Shown piece by piece: positions 49,565-58,272 of a stretch of DNA of 64,000 bases. Origin of the DNA: Flavobacterium xueshanense. Its GTDB lineage: Bacteria; Bacteroidota; Bacteroidia; Flavobacteriales; Flavobacteriaceae. Each line of letters starts with the position of its first letter. The first letter of the stretch is position 1. The notes beneath the pieces were generated by a model. It did no database searches, had not been told where the DNA came from, and saw only the letters and a list, made by a program, of their open reading frames with translations. Position numbers and translations under genes: made by a program. The stretch spans positions 1 through 64,000 of the forward strand of contig NZ_FONQ01000005.1 of NCBI RefSeq assembly GCF_900112975.1, read 5' to 3'.

Positions 49565-51674
49565 CGGCTAAATCTTTTGCTCTATATTTCTCTATTGTAT
49601 CAAAAAACGCAACGCCTTGTTGGATGTATTTTTGTGCAAATTCTGCCGAAGGCTCATTCGATTTGATTTGATAAACCAAATCTTTGAAGCTTGAATCCAA
49701 TTCTATTTTTTTGCTTTCGATAAAAATAGTATCAAATAAATCGATAATTCCAGCGTGGTGATTTGTTTTTTCGTTTTCAGCCAATAATATTGCTTTGGCA
49801 CCATTTACAAAACCTGCGTACGCCAAGTAAATCGCATCCGCCCATTTTTTATCTTCGAAAGCTTCTTGTGCGAAAGTCATTTTATCTTTGGCTTCTAATA
49901 TTAAAGTAGCCACCAAATCAATAACAACTCCGGCGCATTCTCCTACTCCAACTGCTTTTACGTAGTTATCAGCATTTCCCCAATCTACAAAATCAGCCTC
50001 TGTAAGGTTTGTTATATTAGCTAATGGTTTCAAAAATTCGTAGAAATATTTCTCCCCTTTGGCATTATAATAATTCAAAAACGATTGTCCGTTTCCGTTT
50101 GATTCAAAATCATTTAAAATATAACGCAACGCATCGGGTCCTCTTCTACTTGGAATTTTGATTACTTTATCCGAAAATCTTCCGTTTCCGTTTCCTAAAT
50201 TTCCCCCACCTAATAAAACCTGAAGCGCTGGCGCAACTAGTTTTCCTGCATTAATGGACATTCCCTGAAAACCTATTTCGGACATATTATGCTGTCCGCA
50301 AGCATTCATACAACCGCTAATTTTTATGGCGATTTGTTGATTGTTGCTATATTGTGGGTATTCCGTTTTTAAGACTCTTTCTAATTCATCTGCAATACCA
50401 GTACTACTTGCGATACCTAAATTACAAGTATCAGTACCCGGACAAGCCGTGATGTCTCCGATAGTTTCATATCCTAAAGCAACAAAATCCAATTTGGATA
50501 ATTCCTGGTAAAAGAACGCTAGATTTTCTTCTTTAATATTACGCAAAACGATGTTTTGTCGCAATGAAAAGCGCAATTCATTCGCTCCGTAATTTTTAAT
50601 CAAATCGGCTAACAATTTTGCTTTATCTGTATAAAAATCTCCTAAAAGCACTTTAATACCAATAGCTACATATCCTGTTTGTTTTTGTACAATCACATTT
50701 GATTTTTTCCACGCTTCAAAAGCTTCAACGTCATCAATTGTTACTGCTGGCACTGCCAATAAAGGTTCTGTAATTGGACCTTCAAAAGCGGTAGTGTCAA
50801 TTTCGTAAGAATGAAAAGGCAAGGCTTTTTTCTCTTCATCAACCAAACGTAAAAACTCCTCACGGCCCAAGTCTTTGATTAAGAATTTCATACGTGCTTT
50901 CAAACGTTTTGTTCTTTCTCCAAATCGGTCAAAAACCCTGATTATCCCTTCGGCAGTTGGAATAATTTGGTTCACCGGTACAAATTCCGAAAGCAATTCA
51001 GCATGACTTGGTTGAGAGCCTAAACCACCGGCAAACATTATTTTGAACCCTTTTTCGCCATTTACAATTTTTGGAATAAAACCTAAATCGTGCACATAAC
51101 TCAAAGCAGTGTCTTTATCAGAAGATGAGAATGATATTTTGAATTTACGTCCCATTTCCTGACAAATTGGGTTACGCAATAAATACTGAAATACAGCATG
51201 TGCATAAGGAGACACATCAAAAGGCTCATCTACATCTACACCCGCTAATTCACTTGCTGTAATATTACGCACTGTGTTTCCACAAGCTTCTCTCAGCGTG
51301 ATATCATTTTTGGCCAGCTCAGACCAAAGCTCAGGTGTCCTGTCTAAACTCACATAGTGAATCTGAATATCCTGACGGGTTGTAATGTGCAAACGCCCTG
51401 TCGAATATTTATCTGATACTTCAGTAATACGCTTCAATTGTTCGCTTGTCACTTTTCCGTATGGCAATTTAATACGAATCATTTGCACACCTTCTTGACG
51501 TTGACCATAAATACCACGTGCCAAACGAAGACTGCGAAAACGCTCATCGTCAATTTGTCCACTTCTGAAGGAATGAATTTTTTTTTCTAAATCGATAATC
51601 TCTCTTTGGACAATCGGATCTTCTATTTCAGTTCTAAAACTTTGCATATTTGTTATATTTTTAGCAACAGCCAA
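49557..51674 (-). CDS. Siroheme sulfite (nitrite) reductase with C-terminal HEPN-like domain
   Basis: 705 aa. Two ferredoxin-like/siroheme repeats (about 60-560) show GIYGQRQEGVQMIRIKLPYG and STGRLHITTRQDIQIH. The 4Fe-4S/siroheme ligands are C411, C417, C455 and C459 (CPGTDTCNLG, SGCMNACG). From about residue 595 there is an added helical HEPN-like tail (FAQEAFEDKKWADAIYLAYAGFVNGAKAIL). It lies between cysN and cobA, so sulfite is the natural substrate; ferredoxin is the likely donor, as no CysJ flavoprotein is present. Confidence 0.9.
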   Translation of the reverse strand: MAVAKNITNMQSFRTEIEDPIVQREIIDLEKKIHSFRSGQIDDERFRSLRLARGIYGQRQEGVQMIRIKLPYGKVTSEQLKRITEVSDKYSTGRLHITTRQDIQIHYVSLDRTPELWSELAKNDITLREACGNTVRNITASELAGVDVDEPFDVSPYAHAVFQYLLRNPICQEMGRKFKISFSSSDKDTALSYVHDLGFIPKIVNGEKGFKIMFAGGLGSQPSHAELLSEFVPVNQIIPTAEGIIRVFDRFGERTKRLKARMKFLIKDLGREEFLRLVDEEKKALPFHSYEIDTTAFEGPITEPLLAVPAVTIDDVEAFEAWKKSNVIVQKQTGYVAIGIKVLLGDFYTDKAKLLADLIKNYGANELRFSLRQNIVLRNIKEENLAFFYQELSKLDFVALGYETIGDITACPGTDTCNLGIASSTGIADELERVLKTEYPQYSNNQQIAIKISGCMNACGQHNMSEIGFQGMSINAGKLVAPALQVLLGGGNLGNGNGRFSDKVIKIPSRRGPDALRYILNDFESNGNGQSFLNYYNAKGEKYFYEFLKPLANITNLTEADFVDWGNADNYVKAVGVGECAGVVIDLVATLILEAKDKMTFAQEAFEDKKWADAIYLAYAGFVNGAKAILLAENEKTNHHAGIIDLFDTIFIESKKIELDSSFKDLVYQIKSNEPSAEFAQKYIQQGVAFFDTIEKYRAKDLADA

Positions 51675-51676
51675 GT

Positions 51677-52921
51677 TTAGTTTATAAAACCAACTCCTGC
51701 AGTTGTATTGGTTGCGGCATCTATTAAAATAAAAGCACCGTTTGACTTGTTGTCGTTGTAAGCATCAAAATATATAGCTTTACTCAACTTAATATTCACT
51801 TCTCCTATTTCATTAATTGCTAACTGAGTTGCCGGAGTTGAACCCGAATAATCTGTTGCAATTACATTTTTAATACTTTCAATTTTTGCCAAAACTCGAT
51901 TCGTGTTGTGCTGTATAAAATATTTTGTTCCTGGAACTAACTTTTTGCTGTCCATCCAACAAACAGTTGTTGTGATGTCTTTTTCAATTTTAGGAAGTTC
52001 ATTCGATTTTACAATCATATCCCCTCTGGTTACATTGATATCGTTTTCCAGTTCCAAAGTAATAGAAGATCCTGCTGTCGCTTCATCAAATTGTTTGTCA
52101 AAAAAATGAATATTTGTTACTGTAGATTCGGTCAACGATGGAAGAACAGTTACCGCATCACCTACTTTAATATTGTCTCCATACAATTTTCCGGCGTATC
52201 CTCTAAAATCATGATACTCTTCCGTTTTTGGCCGAATTACTGTTTGAACAGGGAAACGCGCTTGTCCTTTTTCGTATACATCTTTTGGCTCTAAATTTTC
52301 TAAATGTTCCAAAACTGTTTGCCCATCATACCAAGGCATGTTTTCTGATTTGTTAACGACATTCCCTCCATTGATAGCACTCAACGGAATATAACTAACT
52401 GTTTGTTCTTTAAAAGTACTTTTTGCATTTAAAGCTTGAAAATCAGCTTTAATTTTATTGTATACTTCTTCAGAATAATCAACCAAATCCATTTTATTTA
52501 CCGCAACAATCACTTCTTTTACTCGCAATAAATTATTGATAAAAAAGTGTCTGTAGGTTTGCTCAATAACGCCTTTACGGGCATCAATTAATATAATCGA
52601 AACCTGTGAAGTCGAAGCACCGGTAACCATATTACGCGTATATTCTACGTGACCCGGAGTATCGGCAATAATGTAACTTTTTTTGGCCGTCGAAAAATAA
52701 ATATGCGCCACATCAATCGTGATCCCTTGTTCTCTCTCAGCAACCAAACCATCGGTAGCCAAAGAAAAATCTAAATAATCGTATCCTTTTTGCTTGCTGC
52801 TTTTTTCTATTGCTTCAATCTTATCTGTAGTCAAGGATTTTGTATCGTACAGTAATCGTCCGATTAAGGTACTCTTTCCGTCATCTACACTTCCTGCTGT
52901 TGCTATTTTTAAAACTTCCAT
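51677..52921 (-). CDS. cysN: Sulfate adenylyltransferase subunit 1 (GTPase)
   Basis: 414 aa EF-Tu-like GTPase. G1 GSVDDGKSTLIGRLLYDTK, G3 DTPGHVEYTRNMVTGAS, G4 AVNKMDLV, then two beta-barrel domains. With CysD it makes APS from ATP and sulfate, driven by GTP. The usual C-terminal APS-kinase fusion (CysNC) is absent. The stop is 2 nt before the sulfite reductase ATG. Confidence 0.95.
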   Translation of the reverse strand: MEVLKIATAGSVDDGKSTLIGRLLYDTKSLTTDKIEAIEKSSKQKGYDYLDFSLATDGLVAEREQGITIDVAHIYFSTAKKSYIIADTPGHVEYTRNMVTGASTSQVSIILIDARKGVIEQTYRHFFINNLLRVKEVIVAVNKMDLVDYSEEVYNKIKADFQALNAKSTFKEQTVSYIPLSAINGGNVVNKSENMPWYDGQTVLEHLENLEPKDVYEKGQARFPVQTVIRPKTEEYHDFRGYAGKLYGDNIKVGDAVTVLPSLTESTVTNIHFFDKQFDEATAGSSITLELENDINVTRGDMIVKSNELPKIEKDITTTVCWMDSKKLVPGTKYFIQHNTNRVLAKIESIKNVIATDYSGSTPATQLAINEIGEVNIKLSKAIYFDAYNDNKSNGAFILIDAATNTTAGVGFIN

Positions 52922-52933
52922 ATTACCGTTATA

Positions 52934-53098
52934 TTTTCCCCACCCTGACCCTCCCCGAAGGGAAGGGAGACGAGTCTGGTATATTTTTATATATTACTAT
53001 TTTACTTTTTATTCCATTTTTATCCTCCAAACACTTAACCATTGAATAATTTTATCAAACTATGGCTCCCTTCCCTTCGGGGAGGGCTGGGGTGGGGA
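52934..53098. repeat. Pair of inverted GC-rich repeats between cysD and cysN
   Basis: TTTTCCCCACCCTGACCCTC with CCCGAAGGGAAGGGAG (52934-52970) and its near-exact inverse CTCCCTTCCCTTCGGGGAGG (53067-53086) then GCTGGGGTGGGGA. They flank 84 nt of A/T-rich DNA, giving the form of a small non-autonomous insertion. The related pair is at 57591-57708. Confidence 0.75.
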
Positions 53099-53100
53099 TT

Positions 53101-54003
53101 CTAAAAGTACCCTTGTTGTTTTCTTTTTTCCATTGCAGCTTCGGAACGTTTATCATCAATTCTGGCTCCTCTTTCAGAAATAGTTGAAGATCTAATTTCT
53201 CCAACTACTTCTTGAATCGTTGCGGCAAAAGAATCAACGGCTGCGGTACAACTCATATCTCCCACGGTTCTAAAACGAACAATTCTTTCTTCTATTTCTT
53301 CATCTTCTTCTTGGTAAACAAATGGAGAATGGGACCAGATCATACCGTCTCTCAAGAATACCTTACGTTTATGTGAAAAGTAAATCGATGGGATTTCGAT
53401 TTCCTCTTCTTCGATATAACTCCAAACATCTAGCTCTGTCCAGTTCGAAATTGGGAACACACGTACGTTTTGACCGTTTTCAATTTTCCCATTCAAAATA
53501 TCAAACAATTCCGGACGCTGGTTTTTTTCGTCCCATTGACCAAAATCATCACGAACAGAGAAAATACGTTCCTTAGCCCGTGCTTTTTCTTCATCACGAC
53601 GCGCTCCACCAATACAAGCATCAAATTTAAATTCTTCGATAGCATCCAAAAGTGTAGTCGTTTGCAAACTATTTCTGCTCGAGTATTTTCCTGATTCTTC
53701 CACTACTTTACCTTCGTCAATAGCATCCTGCACATTACGAACAATTAATTCCAAACCTAATTCAGCAACTAGTTTATCTCTAAAAGCAATAGTTTCCGGA
53801 AAGTTATGTCCCGTATCTACATGCAACAATGGAAAAGGAATTTTTGCAGGAAAAAATGCTTTCTGCGCTAAACGTACCAATGTAATGGAATCTTTCCCTC
53901 CAGAAAAAAGTAAAACCGGCTTGTCAAATTGAGAAATAACTTCTCTAAATATGTATATCGCTTCGCTTTCTAAAGCGTTTGTTTTTAATATTGAACTCAT
54001 CAT
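53101..54003 (-). CDS. cysD: Sulfate adenylyltransferase subunit 2
   Basis: 300 aa of the PAPS-reductase/PP-loop fold: FSGGKDSITLVRLAQKAF (PP-loop), HVDTGHNFPETIAFRD, GGARRDEEKARAKERIFS and the C-terminal SERGARIDDKRSEAAMEKRKQQGYF region. It is the catalytic subunit that adenylates sulfate. Between it and cysN there is a repeat pair, but both are on one strand and likely one transcript. Confidence 0.95.
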   Translation of the reverse strand: MMSSILKTNALESEAIYIFREVISQFDKPVLLFSGGKDSITLVRLAQKAFFPAKIPFPLLHVDTGHNFPETIAFRDKLVAELGLELIVRNVQDAIDEGKVVEESGKYSSRNSLQTTTLLDAIEEFKFDACIGGARRDEEKARAKERIFSVRDDFGQWDEKNQRPELFDILNGKIENGQNVRVFPISNWTELDVWSYIEEEEIEIPSIYFSHKRKVFLRDGMIWSHSPFVYQEEDEEIEERIVRFRTVGDMSCTAAVDSFAATIQEVVGEIRSSTISERGARIDDKRSEAAMEKRKQQGYF

Positions 54004-54071
54004 TCTTTAATTATTTGGTTATTCGTTTATTTGGTTATTCGTTAGAACGATAAAACAAATAAACGGTTAAG

Positions 54072-54776
54072 CTATTGTTTTTGGTGCAAACCACACTCTT
54101 TATGACTGGATTCCCACCACCATCTGCCCGCTCGTATATCTTCATCAGGAGTAATTGCTCTGGTACATGGAGCGCATCCTATGCTTACAAATCCTTGTTT
54201 GTGCAATGCATTTTGTGGCACATTATTATCGTCTATATATTTTTGAACTTCTTCTAAATTCCATTTCAATAATGGATTGAATTTTATAATATCGAATTTT
54301 TCATCGTATTCAAAAAGGTCTAAATCATTTCTGTTTTCTGATTGTTCCGCACGTAAACCGGTAATCCAAATTTCATTTCCTTTTAATGCCTTAGTTAACG
54401 GAGCCACTTTTCGAATAAAACAACATTCTTTTCTATTCTCCACCGATTCGTAGAAACTGTTTGGACCTTTTTTATTTAACAAATTTTCTACCTTAGAAGC
54501 CTCCGGAAAATAAACCTTTATTTCCTTTTTATACTTTTTCAATGTTTTGTGAAAAACATCATACGTTTCTTGAAATAGTCTTCCTGTATCTAAAGTAAAA
54601 ATAGTAATTGGTAAATCATTTTGACCAATTATAGCCGTAATCACTTGATCTTCCTGTCCAAAAGAAGTAGAAAAAACAACTTTATCTTTGAATTCATTAG
54701 CCAAAAAAGCAAGCGTCTCCTCGATGGATAAGCTTCTTGTTTTTTCTAATAAAGTATTGGTTATCGCTATGCTCAT
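54072..54776 (-). CDS. cysH: Adenylylsulfate (APS) reductase, 4Fe-4S type
   Basis: 234 aa. PP-loop-like FSTSFGQEDQVITAII and TLDTGRLFQETYD. Cluster ligands CC118/119 (KECCFIRKVAPL) and CxxC 201/204 (GCAPCTR), plus the catalytic C228 in ECGLHQ. The cysteine set marks the Fe-S form that reduces APS directly, which agrees with the lack of an APS kinase gene here. The product is sulfite. Confidence 0.93.
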   Translation of the reverse strand: MSIAITNTLLEKTRSLSIEETLAFLANEFKDKVVFSTSFGQEDQVITAIIGQNDLPITIFTLDTGRLFQETYDVFHKTLKKYKKEIKVYFPEASKVENLLNKKGPNSFYESVENRKECCFIRKVAPLTKALKGNEIWITGLRAEQSENRNDLDLFEYDEKFDIIKFNPLLKWNLEEVQKYIDDNNVPQNALHKQGFVSIGCAPCTRAITPDEDIRAGRWWWESSHKECGLHQKQ

Positions 54777-54790
54777 AATTTCGTTTCTCT

Positions 54791-55708
54791 TTACAATAAT
54801 TTAGACAGTGTTTTTAAACTCAAAACAATAATTAAAACGCCTACTAAAATCATCATAGGCTTTCTCTTTATTTTATTAACTAAAATAGCGGCAATTGGCG
54901 CAGCAATAACGCCTCCTAAAATCAAACCTATAATAACCTGCCATCCTTGAATTCCTCCAAAAATCATGAACGTTATTCCACTCGCGAAAGAAACCGCAAA
55001 TTCTGCTGCATTCACTGAACCTATAGTATATCTCGGATTTCTTCCGTTACCAAGTAAAGTTGACGTCACAATTGGTCCCCAACCGCCACCGCCCACTGAA
55101 TCCATAAATCCTCCAAAAGAAGCCAGAATATTTAATCGCTTTGTTTTCTTTTTAATGATGTTTTTTTGCATTGCTTTTCGGATAATTATAATTGCCAACG
55201 CTATCATATACACCGCAATAAACGGCTTTATCGCATCACCGTCAATCACATCCGATAGTAAATAAGCACCTGCAATAGAGCCTAAAACACCTGGGATTAA
55301 CAAATGTCTGACCAGTTTTTTATTAATATTTCCAAATCGATGATGAGAAATGGCAGAAGCTCCGGTTGTAAACATTTCAGCAACGTGAACCCCTGTACTG
55401 CTAATCGCTGGCGGAATTCCATACGCCAATAAAAAAGAAGTTGAAGTCGCCCCATACCCCATTCCTAAAGTTCCATCTACTAATTGTGCAAAAACACCGA
55501 TGCAGAAAAAGATTAAAAATTCCTGATTAAATCCCGCTATAAAACCATCCCAAGAAAATTCTGCATAATGATTGTATACCAATGTAGAAATTAAGCCTAC
55601 CAATAAAACAACCGGAATAATAACCCATAAGCGTTCTTTAAAAGTCGTTTCCGATTTTACATCAATATTAATGGCTTTCAACTCTTGGCTCATGCTTTTT
55701 TTATTCAA
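54791..55708 (-). CDS. TauE/SafE family transporter (sulfate-assimilation linked)
   Basis: 305 aa, about eight helices of the TSUP family. GTLGMGYGATSTSFLLAYGIPPAISSTGVHVAEMFTTGASA and FGGFMDSVGGGGWGPIVTS are the two repeat motifs. As first gene of the sulfate operon it probably moves sulfate or a related sulfur anion; direction not certain. The ATG at 55708 (MNKKSMS) is about 50 nt behind the predicted start of transcription. Confidence 0.87.
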   Translation of the reverse strand: MNKKSMSQELKAINIDVKSETTFKERLWVIIPVVLLVGLISTLVYNHYAEFSWDGFIAGFNQEFLIFFCIGVFAQLVDGTLGMGYGATSTSFLLAYGIPPAISSTGVHVAEMFTTGASAISHHRFGNINKKLVRHLLIPGVLGSIAGAYLLSDVIDGDAIKPFIAVYMIALAIIIIRKAMQKNIIKKKTKRLNILASFGGFMDSVGGGGWGPIVTSTLLGNGRNPRYTIGSVNAAEFAVSFASGITFMIFGGIQGWQVIIGLILGGVIAAPIAAILVNKIKRKPMMILVGVLIIVLSLKTLSKLL

Positions 55709-55724
55709 CTGTTTTTAATATATA

Positions 55725-55753
55725 AATCTATTACCCCATCGGAGTAGTAGATT
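55725..55753 (-). promoter_or_regulatory. Candidate operator of the sulfate-assimilation operon
   Basis: Imperfect palindrome: AATCTATTACCCC, ATC, GGAGTAGTAGATT (13-bp arms, two mismatches). It begins 7 nt after the -7 box and covers about +1 to +29 of the transcript. The Rrf2 regulator encoded just upstream is the obvious candidate to bind it. Confidence 0.55.
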
Positions 55754-55759
55754 ATTTTG

Positions 55760-55788
55760 CAAAAGTAAAACTTTTAACGTAACTACAA
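55760..55788 (-). promoter_or_regulatory. Promoter of the sulfate-assimilation operon
   Basis: Minus-strand TTG (55788-55786), 18-nt spacer, TACTTTTG (55767-55760); a complete match to the Bacteroidota consensus. Confidence 0.75.
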
Positions 55789-55809
55789 AATTTATTTTGT
55801 GATTATTCT

Positions 55810-56220
55810 TTAAAATGCAATGTCAGCCAAGGTGTTACTTTCTAAAATTTTCAGGGTGTTATCACGAACTTCGATCATTAGTTTTCGAACCGCACAAGTA
55901 GCTTCATCCGAACAGTCCACACAACGCTCATAAAAATTATGGCTGGCACAAGGAAGTAATGCAATTGGCCCTTCAAGAATTCTATACACATGAGCCATAT
56001 TGATGTCTTTGGGATCTTTTATCAAATAATAGCCACCGCCTTTTCCTTTTTTGGCTCCTAAAAAACCTGAATGACGCAGTAACAATAAAATACTTTCTAA
56101 AAATTTGATCGAAATAGTCTCGCTCTTGGCTATCTCCGCAATTTGCACAGGAGAATTGTCTTTTTGGCGCGCCAAAAAAGTAAGTGCTTTTATTCCGTAT
56201 TTTGTTTTTTTCGAAAGCAT
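55810..56220 (-). CDS. Rrf2 family transcriptional regulator
   Basis: 136 aa winged-helix protein. YGIKALTFLARQ, IAEIAKSETISIKFLESILLLLRHSGFL and KGKGGGYYL form the DNA-binding domain. Four cysteines (C91, C100, C103, C109) in the C-terminal part could hold an Fe-S cluster or sense sulfur metabolites. It is upstream of the sulfate operon on the same strand and is a good candidate for its regulator, in the manner of CymR/IscR proteins. Confidence 0.9.
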   Translation of the reverse strand: MLSKKTKYGIKALTFLARQKDNSPVQIAEIAKSETISIKFLESILLLLRHSGFLGAKKGKGGGYYLIKDPKDINMAHVYRILEGPIALLPCASHNFYERCVDCSDEATCAVRKLMIEVRDNTLKILESNTLADIAF

Positions 56221-56276
56221 AATTGATTTTTAATTGTAATTTAACGATTACTGATTTTTGATTTCAAAGCAATCTG

Positions 56277-56340
56277 AAACCTACCGTTCTTATAACAACA
56301 AAAATATACTTTTTGAATGAAGAAAAATGAATGTAGGTTA
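56277..56340 (-). promoter_or_regulatory. Promoter region of the Rrf2 gene with inverted repeat
   Basis: TATTTTTG (minus, 56306-56299) is a -7 box. It is bracketed by AAACCTAC (56277-56284) and GTAGGTTA (56333-56340), an inverted repeat that could be used for autoregulation. Confidence 0.4.
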
Positions 56341-56413
56341 ACGATTATTGTTGAATTGAAAATCTGCTCCCATAACTTTGGGACAAAGATCGATAATCTA
56401 CATTCAAAAATCT

Positions 56414-57586
56414 TTATGAAAGCGCCTGCTCCAAATCAGCAATTACATCTTTTACGGTTTCCAATCCTACTGAAACACGCACTAAACCATCGGTAATGCT
56501 AACTGCCAAACGTTCTTCAACAGACAATTTACTATGTGTCGTTGAGGCTGGATGCGTAACAATAGTTCTGGTATCTCCCAAATTGGGCGAAAGCGAACAT
56601 AATTTAATTTTATCTAGAAAAGTTCTTCCTGCTTCTAACCCGCCTTTAATTTCAAAAGCTACAATGTTTCCGCCCAACTTCATTTGCTTTTGAGCAATTT
56701 CATATTGCGGATGCGATTTCAAGAATGGATATTTCACTTTATTAACCTGAGGATGATTTTCTAAAAACTCTGCTACTTTCATGGCATTTTCGCAATGTCT
56801 GTCCAATCGAATGGCTAATGTTTCTAAACTTTTAGATAATACCCATGCATTAAAAGGTGATAAAGCTGGACCCGTCAATCTCGAAAATAAGTAGATTTTC
56901 TGAATCAATTCGGTATCTCCCACAGTGATTCCGCCCAAAACTCGACCTTGACCGTCCATCAATTTGGTAGCAGAATGCACTACTAAGTGCGCGCCCCATT
57001 TAATTGGTTGTTGCAAATACGGTGTGGCAAAGCAGTTATCGATTATCAAAATTAAATTGTGTTTTTTAGCAATCGTTCCCAAAAGTTCTAAATCGATAAT
57101 ATCAACAGCCGGATTGGTAGGTGATTCAGCAAAAAGAATTTTTGTGTTTGGTGTGATGAAACTTTCAATCGTTTCCGGCTTATTAATATCAAAATAGGAG
57201 GTTTCAATATTCCATTTTGGAAAATAATTGATAAATAAAGAATGTGTCGCTCCAAAAACACTACTGGAAGAAACTATATGATCTCCAGATTTCAATAAAG
57301 CTGCCAAAGTTGAATACACTGCTGCCATTCCGGATGCGAAGGCAAAACCAGCGGAAGCACCTTCCATTTTACACACTTTATCAACAAATTCGTTTGTGTT
57401 TGGGTTGCTGTAACGGCTATAAATATTCCTGTCTTTCTCTTCGGCAAAAGAAGCACGCATATCTTCGGCATCCTCAAATACAAAACTAGAAGTTAAGTAT
57501 AAAGGAACCGAGTGCTCTAAATATTGCGTTCTTTCTAATTGCGTGCGGATGGCTGAGGTTTCAAAACCAAAATTATCATTTTCCAT
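56414..57586 (-). CDS. Trans-sulfuration PLP enzyme, O-acyl-homoserine sulfhydrylase (MetZ-like)
   Basis: 390 aa Cys/Met metabolism enzyme. ETSAIRTQLERTQYLEHSVPLYLTSSF, YSRYSNPN, ASGMAAVYSTLAALLKSGDHIV, and the PLP-lysine block VVHSATKLMDGQGRVLGG typical of O-succinyl/acetylhomoserine sulfhydrylases. With MetX nearby it likely makes homocysteine from O-acetylhomoserine and sulfide. Cystathionine gamma-synthase is the alternative; the sequence cannot fully separate them. Confidence 0.9.
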   Translation of the reverse strand: MENDNFGFETSAIRTQLERTQYLEHSVPLYLTSSFVFEDAEDMRASFAEEKDRNIYSRYSNPNTNEFVDKVCKMEGASAGFAFASGMAAVYSTLAALLKSGDHIVSSSSVFGATHSLFINYFPKWNIETSYFDINKPETIESFITPNTKILFAESPTNPAVDIIDLELLGTIAKKHNLILIIDNCFATPYLQQPIKWGAHLVVHSATKLMDGQGRVLGGITVGDTELIQKIYLFSRLTGPALSPFNAWVLSKSLETLAIRLDRHCENAMKVAEFLENHPQVNKVKYPFLKSHPQYEIAQKQMKLGGNIVAFEIKGGLEAGRTFLDKIKLCSLSPNLGDTRTIVTHPASTTHSKLSVEERLAVSITDGLVRVSVGLETVKDVIADLEQALS

Positions 57587-57590
57587 AAAT

Positions 57591-57708
57591 AAGCCCCCTA
57601 ACCCCCGAAGGGGGAATTGTATTGGGGTCGATTTGTTTGTTACTAAATTTAATATTTATCCTACAGCTATTAGCTGCTAGTTCCCCCTTCGGGGGTTAGG
57701 GGGCTTCC
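57591..57708. repeat. Pair of inverted GC-rich repeats between osmC-like gene and metZ
   Basis: AGCCCCCTAACCCCCGAAGG then GGGAA (57592-57616) and its inverse TTCCCCCTTCGGGGGTTAGG then GGGCT (57681-57705). They flank about 64 nt. The right member lies inside the end of the OsmC-like coding sequence. Confidence 0.75.
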
Positions 57709-58119
57709 ATTCAAAACTACTTTGTAATGTATGGTTGCTGTTGGCTCTAATGTTTTAGAGACCGAACAGTATTTTTCAAAAGAAAGTTGCGCTGCTCTCG
57801 CTGCTTTTTCTTCGTTTATGGGCCCTTCCAAATAAAACACAATATGAATATCCTTAAATGGTTTTGCTTCTCCTACTTGTATGCGCTCTCCTTCGACCTC
57901 AGCTTTGAAAGAAGTGATTTCCTGACGCTGTTTTTTCAAAATCGATATCATATCAATGGCACTGCAACCCGCAACACCCATCAACAGTAATTCCATTGGA
58001 CTTGCGCCCATATCGTCTCCGCCAAATTCTGGTCGGCTATCAACATTTACTAAGTGACCACGCTCGTTTTTTAATTCAAAGTGGTAATTGTCGTTTACTC
58101 TGTTTAATGTTATTTTCAT
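57670..58119 (-). CDS. OsmC/Ohr family protein
   Basis: About 149 aa. MKITLNRVNDNYHFELKNERGH start, then PEFGGDDMGASPMELLLMGVAGCSAIDMISIL with the reactive cysteine, and CSVSKTLEPTATIHYKV with the second cysteine. Such proteins reduce organic or lipid hydroperoxides. The ATG at 58119 is chosen; an upstream frame to 58161 runs through a GC-rich repeat. The last residues (GSPLTPEGGTSS) are encoded by another copy of that repeat, so the C-terminus has been replaced or extended. It sits between thrA and metZ. Confidence 0.88.
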   Translation of the reverse strand: MKITLNRVNDNYHFELKNERGHLVNVDSRPEFGGDDMGASPMELLLMGVAGCSAIDMISILKKQRQEITSFKAEVEGERIQVGEAKPFKDIHIVFYLEGPINEEKAARAAQLSFEKYCSVSKTLEPTATIHYKVVLNGSPLTPEGGTSS

Positions 58120-58123
58120 ATTA

Positions 58124-58167
58124 TTCCCCTCCCCAACCCTCCCCGAAGGAAAGGAAGCCAAGACTGG
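58124..58167 (+). repeat. GC-rich repeat, single copy
   Basis: TTCCCCTCCCCAACCCTCCC followed by CGAAGGAAAGGAAG; same type as 52934-52970, here unpaired, between thrA and the OsmC-like gene. Confidence 0.7.
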
Positions 58168-58272
58168 AGGCAGTCCCTTTTTAATTAATTATATTTTTTT
58201 GAACGCGGACAAAACGGATTTCCTATCTCAAAAACGCGGATTTTTGTTTTTTATATCTGCAATCTTAAATCA

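Noticed and set aside
58120..58161. N-terminal extension of the OsmC-like protein
   Set aside because: The 14 additional residues are read from the GC-rich repeat; the ATG at 58119 fits the family.
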